DNA from: Fibrobacter succinogenes | GTDB taxonomy: Bacteria; Fibrobacterota; Fibrobacteria; Fibrobacterales; Fibrobacteraceae | NCBI GenBank assembly: GCA_902762305.1 | Contig: CACWNW010000002.1 | Location: forward strand, 62,001 to 126,000 | Reading direction: 5' to 3' | DNA: 64,000 bases | In this document: positions 37,972-46,192 of the stretch, in pieces | How positions within the stretch are numbered: position 1 is the stretch's first letter | Layout of the letters: the number at the start of each line of letters is the position of its first letter | Made by a program: the position numbers and the translations under genes | The notes under the pieces: model-generated | Database searches by the model: none | What the model was told of the DNA's origin: nothing | Seen by the model: the letters and a program-made list of their open reading frames with translations, nothing else

Positions 37972-39232
37972 CGGACGCAAGCCTCTTCGCGCAGGCTTCC
38001 GCATCGCGGACAATTTCTTCTTCGCCATCAACATGGCGACCGCGCATCACGAATTTCCCGTTGCAGATAACCGAATCGATGCAACTGCTGTCGGCAGCGT
38101 ATACCCAGTTACTCACCAAATTGTGGCTAGGTACCATGCGTTCGTTCTTCAAGTCGACCAGCAGGCAATCCGCCAGATAGCCTTCCCTGATTTCGCCCAC
38201 ATCCGCTAGCCCGTAAGCACGCGCAGCATTCACCGTAGCCATCTTCAGCGCATCGTACGCGGGCAACATTTCGGCACCCCCCTGCACCTTCGCAAGTAAC
38301 GCCGCAAGTTTCATTTCTTCGTGCATGTCGAGATTGTTATTCGAGGAATCGCCGTCCGTACCGAGAGCAACCTTGGCTTTCGCATTCAGTAAGCGGTCAA
38401 TAGGTGGAATTCCGCTTGCCAATTTCAAGTTCGAGCATGGATTCAGTACAGCTGTCGCGCCGGAATCCACAAAGGCCTTCATGTCATCGTCCGAAAAATG
38501 AACGCAGTGCGCTGCAGCGAGTTTCGAATCCAGCATTCCAGTACGTTCCAGCAGGCGGACCGGGCTGCACCCGTACTGCTTTTCGCAATCTTCCAGTTCC
38601 TTTACCGTTTCGGAAAGGTGTGTGTGGACAAAGAAGTTTTCCACACGTGCAAAGTCGGCACAACGCTTTAGCATTTTCTCGCCCACCGTATAAACGGAAT
38701 GCGGAGCAACCGCAAGACTCACGCGATCCGATTCACCCGTATGGGCAGCCAAGAACTTAAAATTGCCCTCTATCTGTTCTGCCGTCATGAGCGATTCTGC
38801 AAACGTCACGCCCACCGCAGCACGGATGCCCATTTCCTCAACTATCTTGATGGTACGTTCGCGATGCCAGTACATGTCGGCAAAGAACACCGTCCCGGAT
38901 TTTATCATCTCGAGAAAGGCTAGGCGGCAAGCCAACTCGATATCGCCACCCGTAAGTTTGGCCTCGAACGGCCAGATGTATTCCTGCAGCCACTTCTGCA
39001 GCGGCATATCGTCGGCATACCCGCGCAAGAGCGACATGGCAGCATGCGTATGCCCGTTGTAAAATGCAGGAAAAACGGCAAAACGGGAGCAGTCCACGAC
39101 TTCGGCACCCGCAGACTCTTCTGGCGAGACAATCCCAATGCGGGCAAAGCGATTCCCCGCAATCAAGATGTCGACAACGCGAGCCCCATCCTGAGCAGGC
39201 AAGAGCGCCGATTTCAATAAAATCTTTTTCAT
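37964..39232 (-). CDS. Amidohydrolase, MtaD-like (5'-methylthioadenosine/S-adenosylhomocysteine deaminase family)
   Basis: 422 residues from ATG 39232. Metal-dependent hydrolase barrel: FPAFYNGHTHAAMSLLRG with HxH, LQKWLQEYIWPFE, AVAPHSVYTVG, FVHTHLSETVKELEDCEKQYG, AAHCVHFSDDDM, NPCSNLKLASGIPPIDRLL and ALGTDGDSSNNNLDMHEEMKLAALL (terminal metal Asp). These are the marks of the MtaD/SsnA/TrzA group of purine or guanine-type deaminases; MTA/SAH deamination is the likeliest role, and substrate choice cannot be settled from sequence. It lies 23 nt downstream of the Mur ligase gene and is probably cotranscribed with it. Confidence 0.85.
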   Translation of the reverse strand: MKKILLKSALLPAQDGARVVDILIAGNRFARIGIVSPEESAGAEVVDCSRFAVFPAFYNGHTHAAMSLLRGYADDMPLQKWLQEYIWPFEAKLTGGDIELACRLAFLEMIKSGTVFFADMYWHRERTIKIVEEMGIRAAVGVTFAESLMTAEQIEGNFKFLAAHTGESDRVSLAVAPHSVYTVGEKMLKRCADFARVENFFVHTHLSETVKELEDCEKQYGCSPVRLLERTGMLDSKLAAAHCVHFSDDDMKAFVDSGATAVLNPCSNLKLASGIPPIDRLLNAKAKVALGTDGDSSNNNLDMHEEMKLAALLAKVQGGAEMLPAYDALKMATVNAARAYGLADVGEIREGYLADCLLVDLKNERMVPSHNLVSNWVYAADSSCIDSVICNGKFVMRGRHVDGEEEIVRDAEACAKRLASAT

Positions 39233-39255
39233 GGCTCCTCCGTCAGTCAAAAGAT

Positions 39256-40683
39256 TTACTCGCGGTTTTCCAGTAGTTTCTGTACCGACTGCGCGTAGGC
39301 CTGCAAACTCGGGTCGCGAGCGCCCATCAGCAGGATGGTATCGCCCGGCTGGGCGCATTCCACCATCTTCTTAGCGCATTCATCGCGGTTCTCGATGTAG
39401 ATGGCCTCGCAGCCCTTCAGCAAAAGGTCGTCGGCAAGGTCGCCCGCGCTGATATCGCGCGTGACAGTTCCGCCCGCATAGTAAATCTCGCTGAAGAACA
39501 TCATGTCGTTGTCGCGGTCGTCGTCAAAATCCTTCGGGCGAAGCGTCTTCGCAATGAATTCCACGAGGTCCTTGCGCAAGAAGCGCGTGGGCCCGAAGCC
39601 ATGCGGCTGGAACCAGGCAATCACGCGGCCATCCGTAAAGTCCTGTGCGCTCTTGATGCTTGCGGCAATCTTCGCGGGATTGTGCGCGAAGTCGTCTACG
39701 AGAGTGACGCCATTGAACGTCCCCAGAATCTGGTGACGGCGGAACACGCCCGGGAACGTGGCTAGCGCGTCGGCACACGTATGGAGCGACACTCCGGCGC
39801 GAAGCGCCGCGGCCACAGCCGCGAGGGCGTTTTCCATGTTGTGCTTGCCCGGAAGCGGAACTTCAAAGTTCACGAGTTCTGCCAGATGACGCACGCGGAA
39901 CTTGATATGCGTACCGGCGGTCTTGAAATCCGTGCCCTGCACGCCCACATAGTTTTCGAAACCGAAATCGAATTCGCGGCCCGCGCTGAACTTCTTCGCC
40001 AGCGGGTGCGCATCGTTCACGATCAAAATCTTCCCATTACCAAGGATGTTGTGACTAAACTTGAGGAAGATTTCCTGCAGTTCGTCCATTTCCTTGTGGT
40101 CCTTGTCCACATTCAGAATCAGGCCTATTTCCGGTTCATAGCGCACAAGCGTTCCATCGCTCTCGTCGGCTTCAACCACAAGCCATTCACCCTTGCCGCT
40201 CACCGCATTGCCAATCTTTCCCTGCGCCTGCAGGTTCACGAGGCCAGCCCCCGTCATCACCGAAGGCTGCAATCCGGCGTATTCAAGAATGTGGTAAATC
40301 ATTGCGGTCACGGTGGACTTACCGCTCGTACCGCTCACGGCGATAGTCTTCGCCTCTTTCGAAATCTTCGCGAGCATCTCGCTTCTGTGCATCACGGGGA
40401 CGCCGAGTTCCTTCGCACGCTTCAAATCGGGATTCGTATCTTCGATGGCGGTACTCACCACCACGGCATTGAGGCCCGCGACAACGCCCGAACCATCCTG
40501 CGCAAAGCACTTGATTCCGCAGTCTTCGAGCTGGCTCATCACGAGCGGCTTTTCCGTTTTGCCCGCAAGGAAGTCGCCGAATTGGCGGTCAGACCCGCTC
40601 ACCGCAACGCCCCTGCCGACAAGGTATTGGGCAATGGCGCTCATACCCACGCCCGCAACACCGATAAAGAAGTAAGATTCCAT
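39256..40683 (-). CDS. murC: MurC-like Mur ligase (UDP-N-acetylmuramate-alanine ligase family)
   Basis: 475 residues. N-terminal FFIGVAGVGMSAIAQYLVGRGVAVSGSD (UDP-binding), P-loop SGTSGKSTVTAMI (about 114-126), VEADESDGT (about 172-180), NVDKDHKEMDELQEIFLKFSHN (about 192-213), FAHNPAKI (about 330-337) and a C-terminal ligase domain. Role: attaches L-Ala to UDP-MurNAc, or in an Mpl-like variant a recycled peptide. The P-loop has Ser-x-x-Ser where MurC normally has GTHGKT, and the gene lies outside any dcw cluster, so this could be a second, specialised paralogue. Preceded by the inverted-repeat element at 40684-40797. Confidence 0.78.
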   Translation of the reverse strand: MESYFFIGVAGVGMSAIAQYLVGRGVAVSGSDRQFGDFLAGKTEKPLVMSQLEDCGIKCFAQDGSGVVAGLNAVVVSTAIEDTNPDLKRAKELGVPVMHRSEMLAKISKEAKTIAVSGTSGKSTVTAMIYHILEYAGLQPSVMTGAGLVNLQAQGKIGNAVSGKGEWLVVEADESDGTLVRYEPEIGLILNVDKDHKEMDELQEIFLKFSHNILGNGKILIVNDAHPLAKKFSAGREFDFGFENYVGVQGTDFKTAGTHIKFRVRHLAELVNFEVPLPGKHNMENALAAVAAALRAGVSLHTCADALATFPGVFRRHQILGTFNGVTLVDDFAHNPAKIAASIKSAQDFTDGRVIAWFQPHGFGPTRFLRKDLVEFIAKTLRPKDFDDDRDNDMMFFSEIYYAGGTVTRDISAGDLADDLLLKGCEAIYIENRDECAKKMVECAQPGDTILLMGARDPSLQAYAQSVQKLLENRE

Positions 40684-40797
40684 AATAAACCTTCGGTTTA
40701 GTTACTAGTTCTGAGTTCCGAGTTCCTAGTGTTGCAGATATCAAGAAGCTTCTTGATATAAGATATTCTAGTAACTAGTAACTATAAACTAGTAACT
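40684..40797. repeat. Long imperfect inverted repeat filling the rluD-murC gap
   Basis: TTAGTTACTAGTT at 40699-40711 and AACTAGTAACTAA near 40787-40799 form the outer arms; ATATCAAGAAG and CTTCTTGATAT (40739-40760) form a perfect inner palindrome. TAAACC-TTCG-GTTTA is a small hairpin at 40686-40700. The element fills the whole 112-bp gap, and the pseudouridine synthase stop (TAG) falls in its border. Confidence 0.8.
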
Positions 40798-42076
40798 AAT
40801 CTAACAAATCCGGGTCGATGGTCGGTTCGTAACCGGGTTCCACGAAGTCCTCAACAGCGACGCCCTTCTTGCGGGCGGCCTTCATCTGCTTGATGAGCTT
40901 GCGTTCAGCCGCTTTCGCCTTGCGGTGCGCGGCCGTAGCCGCCTTCTCGGCATGGCGCTGGGCGCGGGTCTTGCGCTCCTTCAGTTCCGGGAAAACGCAT
41001 TCCTCGAACTTGTCGAGCGAGCTCTCATCGATTTCCTCGTCGAAGCCTTCGTCAAAACGGATGTCGGCATCAAAGTCGCGGAAGCCTTCCTCTTCGTCGA
41101 ACACCGGAGCGTCTGCCGGGCATTCCTTCTTCAGGAACTTGAGCACCTTCGCGAACGGTTCTTCCAGCGGGACCTTGAACTTCATCTTCTTGCCCGTGCG
41201 CGGGTGGATGAGTTCAATCTTTACCGCCTGCAATAACTGAGCAGGAGCCATCTCGAGAACCTTCGCTGCGATATCCTTCATCAGGGGCGGCACGCGGTTC
41301 AGGCTTTCTTCACGGCCATCGTAGAGCGGGTCGCCCACCACCGGGTGGCCCGTATAACGGCTATGCACGCGAATCTGGTGCGTACGGCCTGATTCGAGCT
41401 GGAGTTCGAGCAAAGTAGCAATCGCAAAGAACTGCTTGGCAACGAAATGCGTGCGGCTTTCCTTGCCACCCTTCACCACCGCCATCTTGAGGCGGTTCTT
41501 CGGATTGCGCCCGATGGGAGCGTCAATGCAGCCTTCCAAGTCACGCGGGCAGCCCCACACAAGCGCATTATAGGTGCGGTGCAGCGTGCGGGTTTCGAGC
41601 TGGTGCGCCAAATGCCTGTGGGCGGCATCGTTCTTGGCCACCACCATGAGGCCCGGCGTATCCTTGTCCAGGCGGTGCACGATACCCGGGCGAAGCGGTC
41701 CGTTCACCTGCGACAGGTTGTCCTTGAAATGGTGCAGAAGGCCAGCGGCAAGCGTACCCTTGCTCACGCCATTACCCGGATGCACCACCAGGTTGCGCGG
41801 CTTGTTCAGCACGACGATGTCTTCATCCTCGTACACGATGTCGAGCGGGATATCTTCGGGTTCGAGCGTACTCGATTCCTTCTCGACAAGCTTTTCCACG
41901 ACTACGACCATGCCCGTTTCTACGCGGAAATTCTTGGCGGCGGCAGCGCCGCCCACCTTCACCTCGCCTGCGGCAATCAATTTCTGCACATCGGTTCGCG
42001 ACACGTTTTCCATCACGCCGACAAGGAACTTGTCGATGCGCTCGCCGTTATGCTGTTCTTTAACAATGTAATTCAT
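40796..42076 (-). CDS. RluA/RluD-family pseudouridine synthase with extended basic tail
   Basis: 426 residues. S4 domain (about 10-75: ERIDKFLVGVMENVSRTDVQKLIAAGEVKVGG) and catalytic HRLDKDTPGLMVVAKND (about 134-150, catalytic Asp), ALVWGCP, GRTHQIRVHSRYTGHPVVGDPLY. Isomerises uridines in rRNA (RluD sites of 23S) or tRNA. The C-terminus carries about 100 extra residues: an acidic patch (FDEEEGFRDFDADIRFDEGFDEEIDE), then a Lys/Arg/Ala-rich helix (RKTRAQRHAEKAATAAHRKAKAAERK). The tail is not in E. coli RluD; RNA binding is a guess. Starts 2 nt after the lspA stop. Confidence 0.92.
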   Translation of the reverse strand: MNYIVKEQHNGERIDKFLVGVMENVSRTDVQKLIAAGEVKVGGAAAAKNFRVETGMVVVVEKLVEKESSTLEPEDIPLDIVYEDEDIVVLNKPRNLVVHPGNGVSKGTLAAGLLHHFKDNLSQVNGPLRPGIVHRLDKDTPGLMVVAKNDAAHRHLAHQLETRTLHRTYNALVWGCPRDLEGCIDAPIGRNPKNRLKMAVVKGGKESRTHFVAKQFFAIATLLELQLESGRTHQIRVHSRYTGHPVVGDPLYDGREESLNRVPPLMKDIAAKVLEMAPAQLLQAVKIELIHPRTGKKMKFKVPLEEPFAKVLKFLKKECPADAPVFDEEEGFRDFDADIRFDEGFDEEIDESSLDKFEECVFPELKERKTRAQRHAEKAATAAHRKAKAAERKLIKQMKAARKKGVAVEDFVEPGYEPTIDPDLLD

Positions 42077-42078
42077 GC

Positions 42079-42708
42079 CTAATCCTTCGGCTCGGTTGCT
42101 TCAGACTCATTCGATTCCGGTTTTGCTTCGGGCGTCCTGGAATCGGCAAGTTTTTGCTTCTCTATTTCCTTTTCTTCCTTGATCTGCTTGTGCACTTTCT
42201 TCAGAATCACAGGCGACAAAATTACCACCGCCACGCCCACCGTCACGAAGGAATCGGCTACATTGAACGTCGGGAAGCGGGTCATGATAAAGTCTGGCAA
42301 GTCGCAGTCGATAAAGTCCACCACCATCTTGAGGCGCATGCGGTCGATGAAGTTGCCCACGGCACCACCGAGAATCATCACCACGCCAAGGCGGCTCAGC
42401 CAATCGCGCTTGTCGATACTCTTATAGAAAACGAACATCACTACGCACGCCACGACAGAAATCAATATGAAGAACACCGTCGGCGAAAGGAAAGGCATCA
42501 GGTCTTGCGGGCGGCTGCTGAATGCGGCCCCCTTGTTGAACACCAGCTGGAAGCGCACCAGCTCGCCAATCACGTTGATGATATCGTGGTTCGGCGCACC
42601 CGTCTCGTTCGTGAACCGAGCAAGCGCCCAGAGCTTCGTCAACTGGTCTGCGACAATGCTAAAGACAATAACGCCAATATGGAACGGCCACTTATTGTAG
42701 AATTTCAT
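42079..42708 (-). CDS. lspA: Lipoprotein signal peptidase II
   Basis: Cleaves prolipoproteins before the lipid-modified Cys, which suits a genome with this many lipoproteins. 209 residues, four membrane segments: GVIVFSIVADQLTKLWAL (about 13-30), FQLVFNKGAAFSS (about 53-65), GAVGNFIDRMRLKMVVDFID (about 115-134; catalytic Asp) and FPTFNVADSFVTVGV (about 145-159; second catalytic Asp). A charged tail of about 40 residues (KEIEKQKLADSRTPEAKPESNESE) extends beyond the usual length of about 165. Followed at 2 nt by the pseudouridine synthase gene, the conserved lspA-rluD pairing. Confidence 0.95.
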   Translation of the reverse strand: MKFYNKWPFHIGVIVFSIVADQLTKLWALARFTNETGAPNHDIINVIGELVRFQLVFNKGAAFSSRPQDLMPFLSPTVFFILISVVACVVMFVFYKSIDKRDWLSRLGVVMILGGAVGNFIDRMRLKMVVDFIDCDLPDFIMTRFPTFNVADSFVTVGVAVVILSPVILKKVHKQIKEEKEIEKQKLADSRTPEAKPESNESEATEPKD

Positions 42709-42737
42709 TCGTCTCCTTTACATTCTTAATTTCGCAG

Positions 42738-42782
42738 GGTGATCCTTCGACTTCGTGCTTCGCACTCCGCTCAGGATGACAC
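42738..42782. repeat. REP-like element (GATCCTTCG...AGGATGAC family) at the 3' end of the squalene/phytoene synthase gene
   Basis: GATCCTTCGACTTC, an inner hairpin GTGC-TTC-GCAC, and CTCAGGATGACAC. On the minus strand GTGTCATCCTGAG contains the TGA stop codon (42773-42771) of the synthase gene. A related element is inside tilS at 10949-10985. Confidence 0.7.
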
Positions 42783-43910
42783 TGCAGCCTTCTTCAATTT
42801 CGTATAAGTTTTCTCAATCCAGCGGTCCGAATAGAAATGCCGCATTGTGCTCTTGATAATCTTCTTCACCGTGTCGCGCGAAATCTTCACCTTCGTTTCA
42901 CTGGCAAAGAGGCTCGAACCGTCACCGATGAGCTTCATGTTCTCTGCCGCCATAAAGAGCGGCCACAGGCAGAACAGGCGTGTACGCATCTTCACGCTCG
43001 GCACGAGCTTCGTGTAGGCGATGGCATCGTCCAGGTGCCTCCACGCCTTCGCGACAAGTTCACTCATCACCGCAGAACGGCGGGCATCGAAATCGGCACG
43101 GAACGCCGCTGCGGCTCCATCCGAACCCGCAGCCGGCACGTCGAACATTTCGTACGAATGCGCGAAGCCGTGGCGACGGCAGATTTCTTCGGGAACAAAG
43201 CACACCCTGCGCGTCGAATCCTCCACGCAGTCCTTCACGATGTTTGCCACCTGGAGCGCAAGCCCGAAGCTCACGTCGAGCTTCTGCATCTCGGCCTTAC
43301 GCGCCTCGCCTATGAGGCACGTATCTGCGGCAAAGAGGTTCGTAAGCAGTTTTCCGACGATACCCGCCACGTAATAGCAGTATTCGTCCAGGTCTTCGAC
43401 ACTTTCGAGCGTAAACCATCCCGAACTCAGCGCCGCCTCCTGCCTAAGGGCAAACTTCGCCATCCCACCGCACATCTCGATGGTCACATCGCGCACCGGA
43501 GCCGCATAGACCTCGGGCAGTTCCTTCAAAAGCGGGACAACCACATGCGTATGCAGGCACAGGTTCATATACGGATGGTCAGACTTGCGCCAGCTTTCGG
43601 GGAGCGCGGCCTCGAATGCGGCCACCGCCTCTTCCTTCAGGTCGGGCGTGCGGAAGATATCGGCGAAAAGCCCGAGCAGGGCCTCCTTCTCGGACGCCTT
43701 CATGCCGGGATCGTCTTCCACCGTATCGGCAATACGCAGGTACAGATACGCAAGCAAAATGCTCTTGTGCAACTTGCCCTTGAGCACATTGATGTTGAGC
43801 GCGAACGTCCTCGAAACCAGGAGAAGAATCTCTTCGGCGTACATCCACGCCTTCTTCCCTTCGAGCACCTCCTCGCCCATACCGAGCGTATCCAGGATAT
43901 TCCTAGACAT
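42771..43910 (-). CDS. Squalene/phytoene synthase family protein
   Basis: 379 residues from ATG 43910 (MSRNILDTLGMG). Head-to-head prenyl synthase motifs: SRTFALNINVLKG (about 32-44), YLYLRIADTVEDDPG (about 52-66; first Asp-rich motif DTVED), ALQVANIVKDCVEDSTRRVCFVPEEI (about 218-243; second Asp motif D-C-x-E-D). Makes C30 or C40 prenyl products for carotenoid or hopanoid-type lipids. No other terpenoid gene is adjacent, so the product is unknown. The ATG overlaps the 3' end of the upstream membrane-protein gene by 8 nt. The last codons and stop come from a repeat element. Confidence 0.88.
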   Translation of the reverse strand: MSRNILDTLGMGEEVLEGKKAWMYAEEILLLVSRTFALNINVLKGKLHKSILLAYLYLRIADTVEDDPGMKASEKEALLGLFADIFRTPDLKEEAVAAFEAALPESWRKSDHPYMNLCLHTHVVVPLLKELPEVYAAPVRDVTIEMCGGMAKFALRQEAALSSGWFTLESVEDLDEYCYYVAGIVGKLLTNLFAADTCLIGEARKAEMQKLDVSFGLALQVANIVKDCVEDSTRRVCFVPEEICRRHGFAHSYEMFDVPAAGSDGAAAAFRADFDARRSAVMSELVAKAWRHLDDAIAYTKLVPSVKMRTRLFCLWPLFMAAENMKLIGDGSSLFASETKVKISRDTVKKIIKSTMRHFYSDRWIEKTYTKLKKAAVSS

Positions 43911-44484
43911 ACATCGTCTCCGCATAGACATCGGGCGGGATCTTCTTCGTCTTCGCCATCGCGTTTACGTACTTCCAGAACCTTCCGTGGGCTTCGGCAT
44001 TCTTGAGCTTCTTGGCGAAGCTCCATGCGGTACGGTTGTGGATGTCGGTCTCGTTCTGGAAATTGCCCTTCCTTTCGGACTGGTAACGCACCTTGCGGTA
44101 TTCCAGGAAATATGCCGCCTCGAAAAGAGCGGTAATGCGGCTCATCGCCATGCGGTAAAGCGCGATCGCGAGGAGGAGGAATACGGGCACCGAAGCAAAT
44201 CCGTACACCGGCGGACAGATGGCGGCCTTGTCGAGAGCCCAGCAAACCGATACCGAAAGCGCAACCGAGGCAACCAGCGAGAACATGAAGTTCTTCACGC
44301 GCAGTTTAGCCACCCAGCCAGGCTTCTTCGAGACCTTTTCAGGGACGCAAGCCCACTTTTTCCCTTTTTTCATCATTTTTCGCAGATAAAGAGGGTACGA
44401 AAAACGATAGAACCAAACATAGAGCACCACCCACAGGAGCAGGGGAAGCAAAGACAAATAATCCATTTTATCAAAGATTTCCAT
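43903..44484 (-). CDS. Membrane protein of unknown function, upstream of the prenyl synthase
   Basis: 193 residues; start at 44484, or 44466 if the second Met is used. Hydrophobic segments at about 10-27 (LLPLLLWVVLYVWFYRF), 68-87 and 96-112, then a polar C-terminal half (RKVRYQSERKGNFQNETDIHNRTAWSFAKKLKNAEAHGRFWKYVNAMAKTKK). No family recognised. The overlap with the squalene/phytoene synthase gene suggests a joint function in membrane lipid formation. Confidence 0.6.
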   Translation of the reverse strand: MEIFDKMDYLSLLPLLLWVVLYVWFYRFSYPLYLRKMMKKGKKWACVPEKVSKKPGWVAKLRVKNFMFSLVASVALSVSVCWALDKAAICPPVYGFASVPVFLLLAIALYRMAMSRITALFEAAYFLEYRKVRYQSERKGNFQNETDIHNRTAWSFAKKLKNAEAHGRFWKYVNAMAKTKKIPPDVYAETMYV

Positions 44485-44856
44485 ACTGCGTAAAATATAG
44501 AAATTTAAGTCGAGCCCCCATTCCCACGCACAGGTTTAGCCGCACCCAAAATCCCGACCCCCCGAAACGCAGCTGTTTTTGTTAATTTATCTGTAATTAA
44601 ACAGGATTATACCGTTTTTTCGGCAAGAATTCCACGAATCAGCACATATACGTCTTCCTCAGCCGAAAAAACAGCCCCTCGTTTTTAACACAATGACAAT
44701 CAAGGACTTACACAGCCAGTCCGACATCAAAAAAACGTTTTTCCAGCCCTATTTCGGCAAACTTATCAACACACCCGCCCGATTTTGTTAAATTTTTAGC
44801 CTACTTGTTGATAGATTTTAAGATACAGGAAACCCAACGGACGAGGACACACCCCT
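44485..44856. other. AT-rich dnaA upstream region, possible origin or DnaA-regulated region
   Basis: A 372-bp gap. It contains TTATCAACA (44763-44771) and, inverted, TGTTGATAG (44806-44814), each one or two bases off the DnaA box TTATNCACA, plus several A/T-rich runs (GTTAATTTATCTGTAATTAAAC near 44581). A perfect 11-bp inverted repeat GTTTTTTCGGC/GCCGAAAAAAC (44614-44624, 44662-44672) is separated by 37 nt. No clear full-consensus DnaA box cluster is visible, so origin function is only a possibility; DnaA autoregulation is the alternative. Confidence 0.35.
44614..44672. repeat. Inverted repeat upstream of dnaA
   Basis: GTTTTTTCGGC (44614-44624) and GCCGAAAAAAC (44662-44672), 11 of 11 bases paired, 37-nt spacer. 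It precedes the DnaA-box-like pair by about 90 nt. Confidence 0.7.
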
Positions 44857-46182
44857 ATGCAAATCGACTGGGAAAGATGCCTGAACTACTTACGCGGAAT
44901 GCTCTCCGATTCCGTATTCAAGACGTATTTCGCACAGACCAAGATGGTGAACCAGACTCCGGGACACGCCGTGATATCCGTGCCCCCCGGACTGGACATT
45001 AAGGTCTACTCCGCATACAAGGAACTTATCAAGCTCGGTTGGAAGGAAGCCACCCACAACGACACGCCCATGGAATTCGAATTCCAGCCGCAAGAAGTCG
45101 TGATGCAGGCGGCTCCGCCCATCGACAACAACTTCAAGGATTTTCTCAAGCCGAGCGTCCCGCTTTCGAACAGTTTCCGCTTCGAAAACTTCGTTCCGGG
45201 TGACAAGGCTCAGCTCGCCTTCAACGCAGCACTCGCTGTCGCGAAGAACCCGTACGGCACGCAGTACAACCCGCTGTTCATCTACGGACCTTCGGGCCTC
45301 GGCAAGACGCACTTGTTGCAGGCCATCGGCAACTACGTGCTCGAAGAAGATCCCGCCAAGCGCGTGTGCTACCTCACCAGCGAAGATTTTTCGCAGCAGT
45401 ACATGAAGTGCCTGCGCGAAGGCCGCGTGACAGAAATGAGTGATTTCTATCGCAACGAAGTGGACATCCTCCTCATCGACGACATCCAGAACTGGACCGG
45501 CAAGTACGAAACGCAGAACGAATTCTTCCTCATCTTCAATGCGCTGCATCAGGCCGGCAAGCAAATCGTGCTTACCTCCGATGCTCCTGCAGGCGAAGTG
45601 AAGAACCTCTCCGATCGACTCGTGAGCCGCTTCTCCTGGGGCCTCACCGTCGACATCCAGCCGCCCGACGTGGAAACGCGCGAAGCCATCCTCCACAAGA
45701 AGGCGGAAGAGCGCCACCTCGACATCAGCGAAGACGTGCTCCACTTCCTCGCCGAAAAGATTGCAAGCAACGTCCGCAGCCTCGAGAGCGCCATCATCAA
45801 GCTCACGCTCCAGTCGAGCCTGATGAACCATGACATCGACATGAGCATCGCCCAGAAGGTCGCCGCGGAAATCGCCCCGACGCTCCGCCGTCGCGTAAGC
45901 CTCGACGCCGTGCTCCACACCGTATCGCAGCACTACGAAGTCGCCGAATCCAAGCTCACCGAGCCCGGACGCGGCACCAAGGAAATTTCGAAGGCGCGCC
46001 AGGTGGCCATGTACCTCATGCGCGAATGCTCTTCCATCAGTTTGCAGAGCATCGGGTCACGCTTCGGCGGCAAGGACCACTCCACCGTCGTTCACGCCAT
46101 CAAGAGCGTGAAGAAGGAAATGGAAACCGACGCCGCATTCGCACGCCTCATCGAAGGCCTCAAGAACTCCATCCACGACTAA
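44857..46182 (+). CDS. dnaA: Chromosomal replication initiator DnaA
   Basis: 441 residues. Domain I MQIDWERCLNYLRGMLSDSVFKTYFAQTKM, short linker, AAA+ domain with FENFVPGDKAQLAFNAALAVA, Walker A GPSGLGKTHLLQA (about 143-155), Walker B ILLIDDIQNWTGK, arginine finger SRFSWGL. The C-terminal domain IV has GRGTKEISKARQVAMYLMRECSSISLQSIGSRFGGKDHSTVVHAIKSVKKEM, where FGGKDHSTVVHA reads the DnaA box. In many bacteria dnaA neighbours rpmH/dnaN; here neither is adjacent. Confidence 0.97.
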   Translation: MQIDWERCLNYLRGMLSDSVFKTYFAQTKMVNQTPGHAVISVPPGLDIKVYSAYKELIKLGWKEATHNDTPMEFEFQPQEVVMQAAPPIDNNFKDFLKPSVPLSNSFRFENFVPGDKAQLAFNAALAVAKNPYGTQYNPLFIYGPSGLGKTHLLQAIGNYVLEEDPAKRVCYLTSEDFSQQYMKCLREGRVTEMSDFYRNEVDILLIDDIQNWTGKYETQNEFFLIFNALHQAGKQIVLTSDAPAGEVKNLSDRLVSRFSWGLTVDIQPPDVETREAILHKKAEERHLDISEDVLHFLAEKIASNVRSLESAIIKLTLQSSLMNHDIDMSIAQKVAAEIAPTLRRRVSLDAVLHTVSQHYEVAESKLTEPGRGTKEISKARQVAMYLMRECSSISLQSIGSRFGGKDHSTVVHAIKSVKKEMETDAAFARLIEGLKNSIHD

Positions 46183-46192
46183 CGGGAACAAG

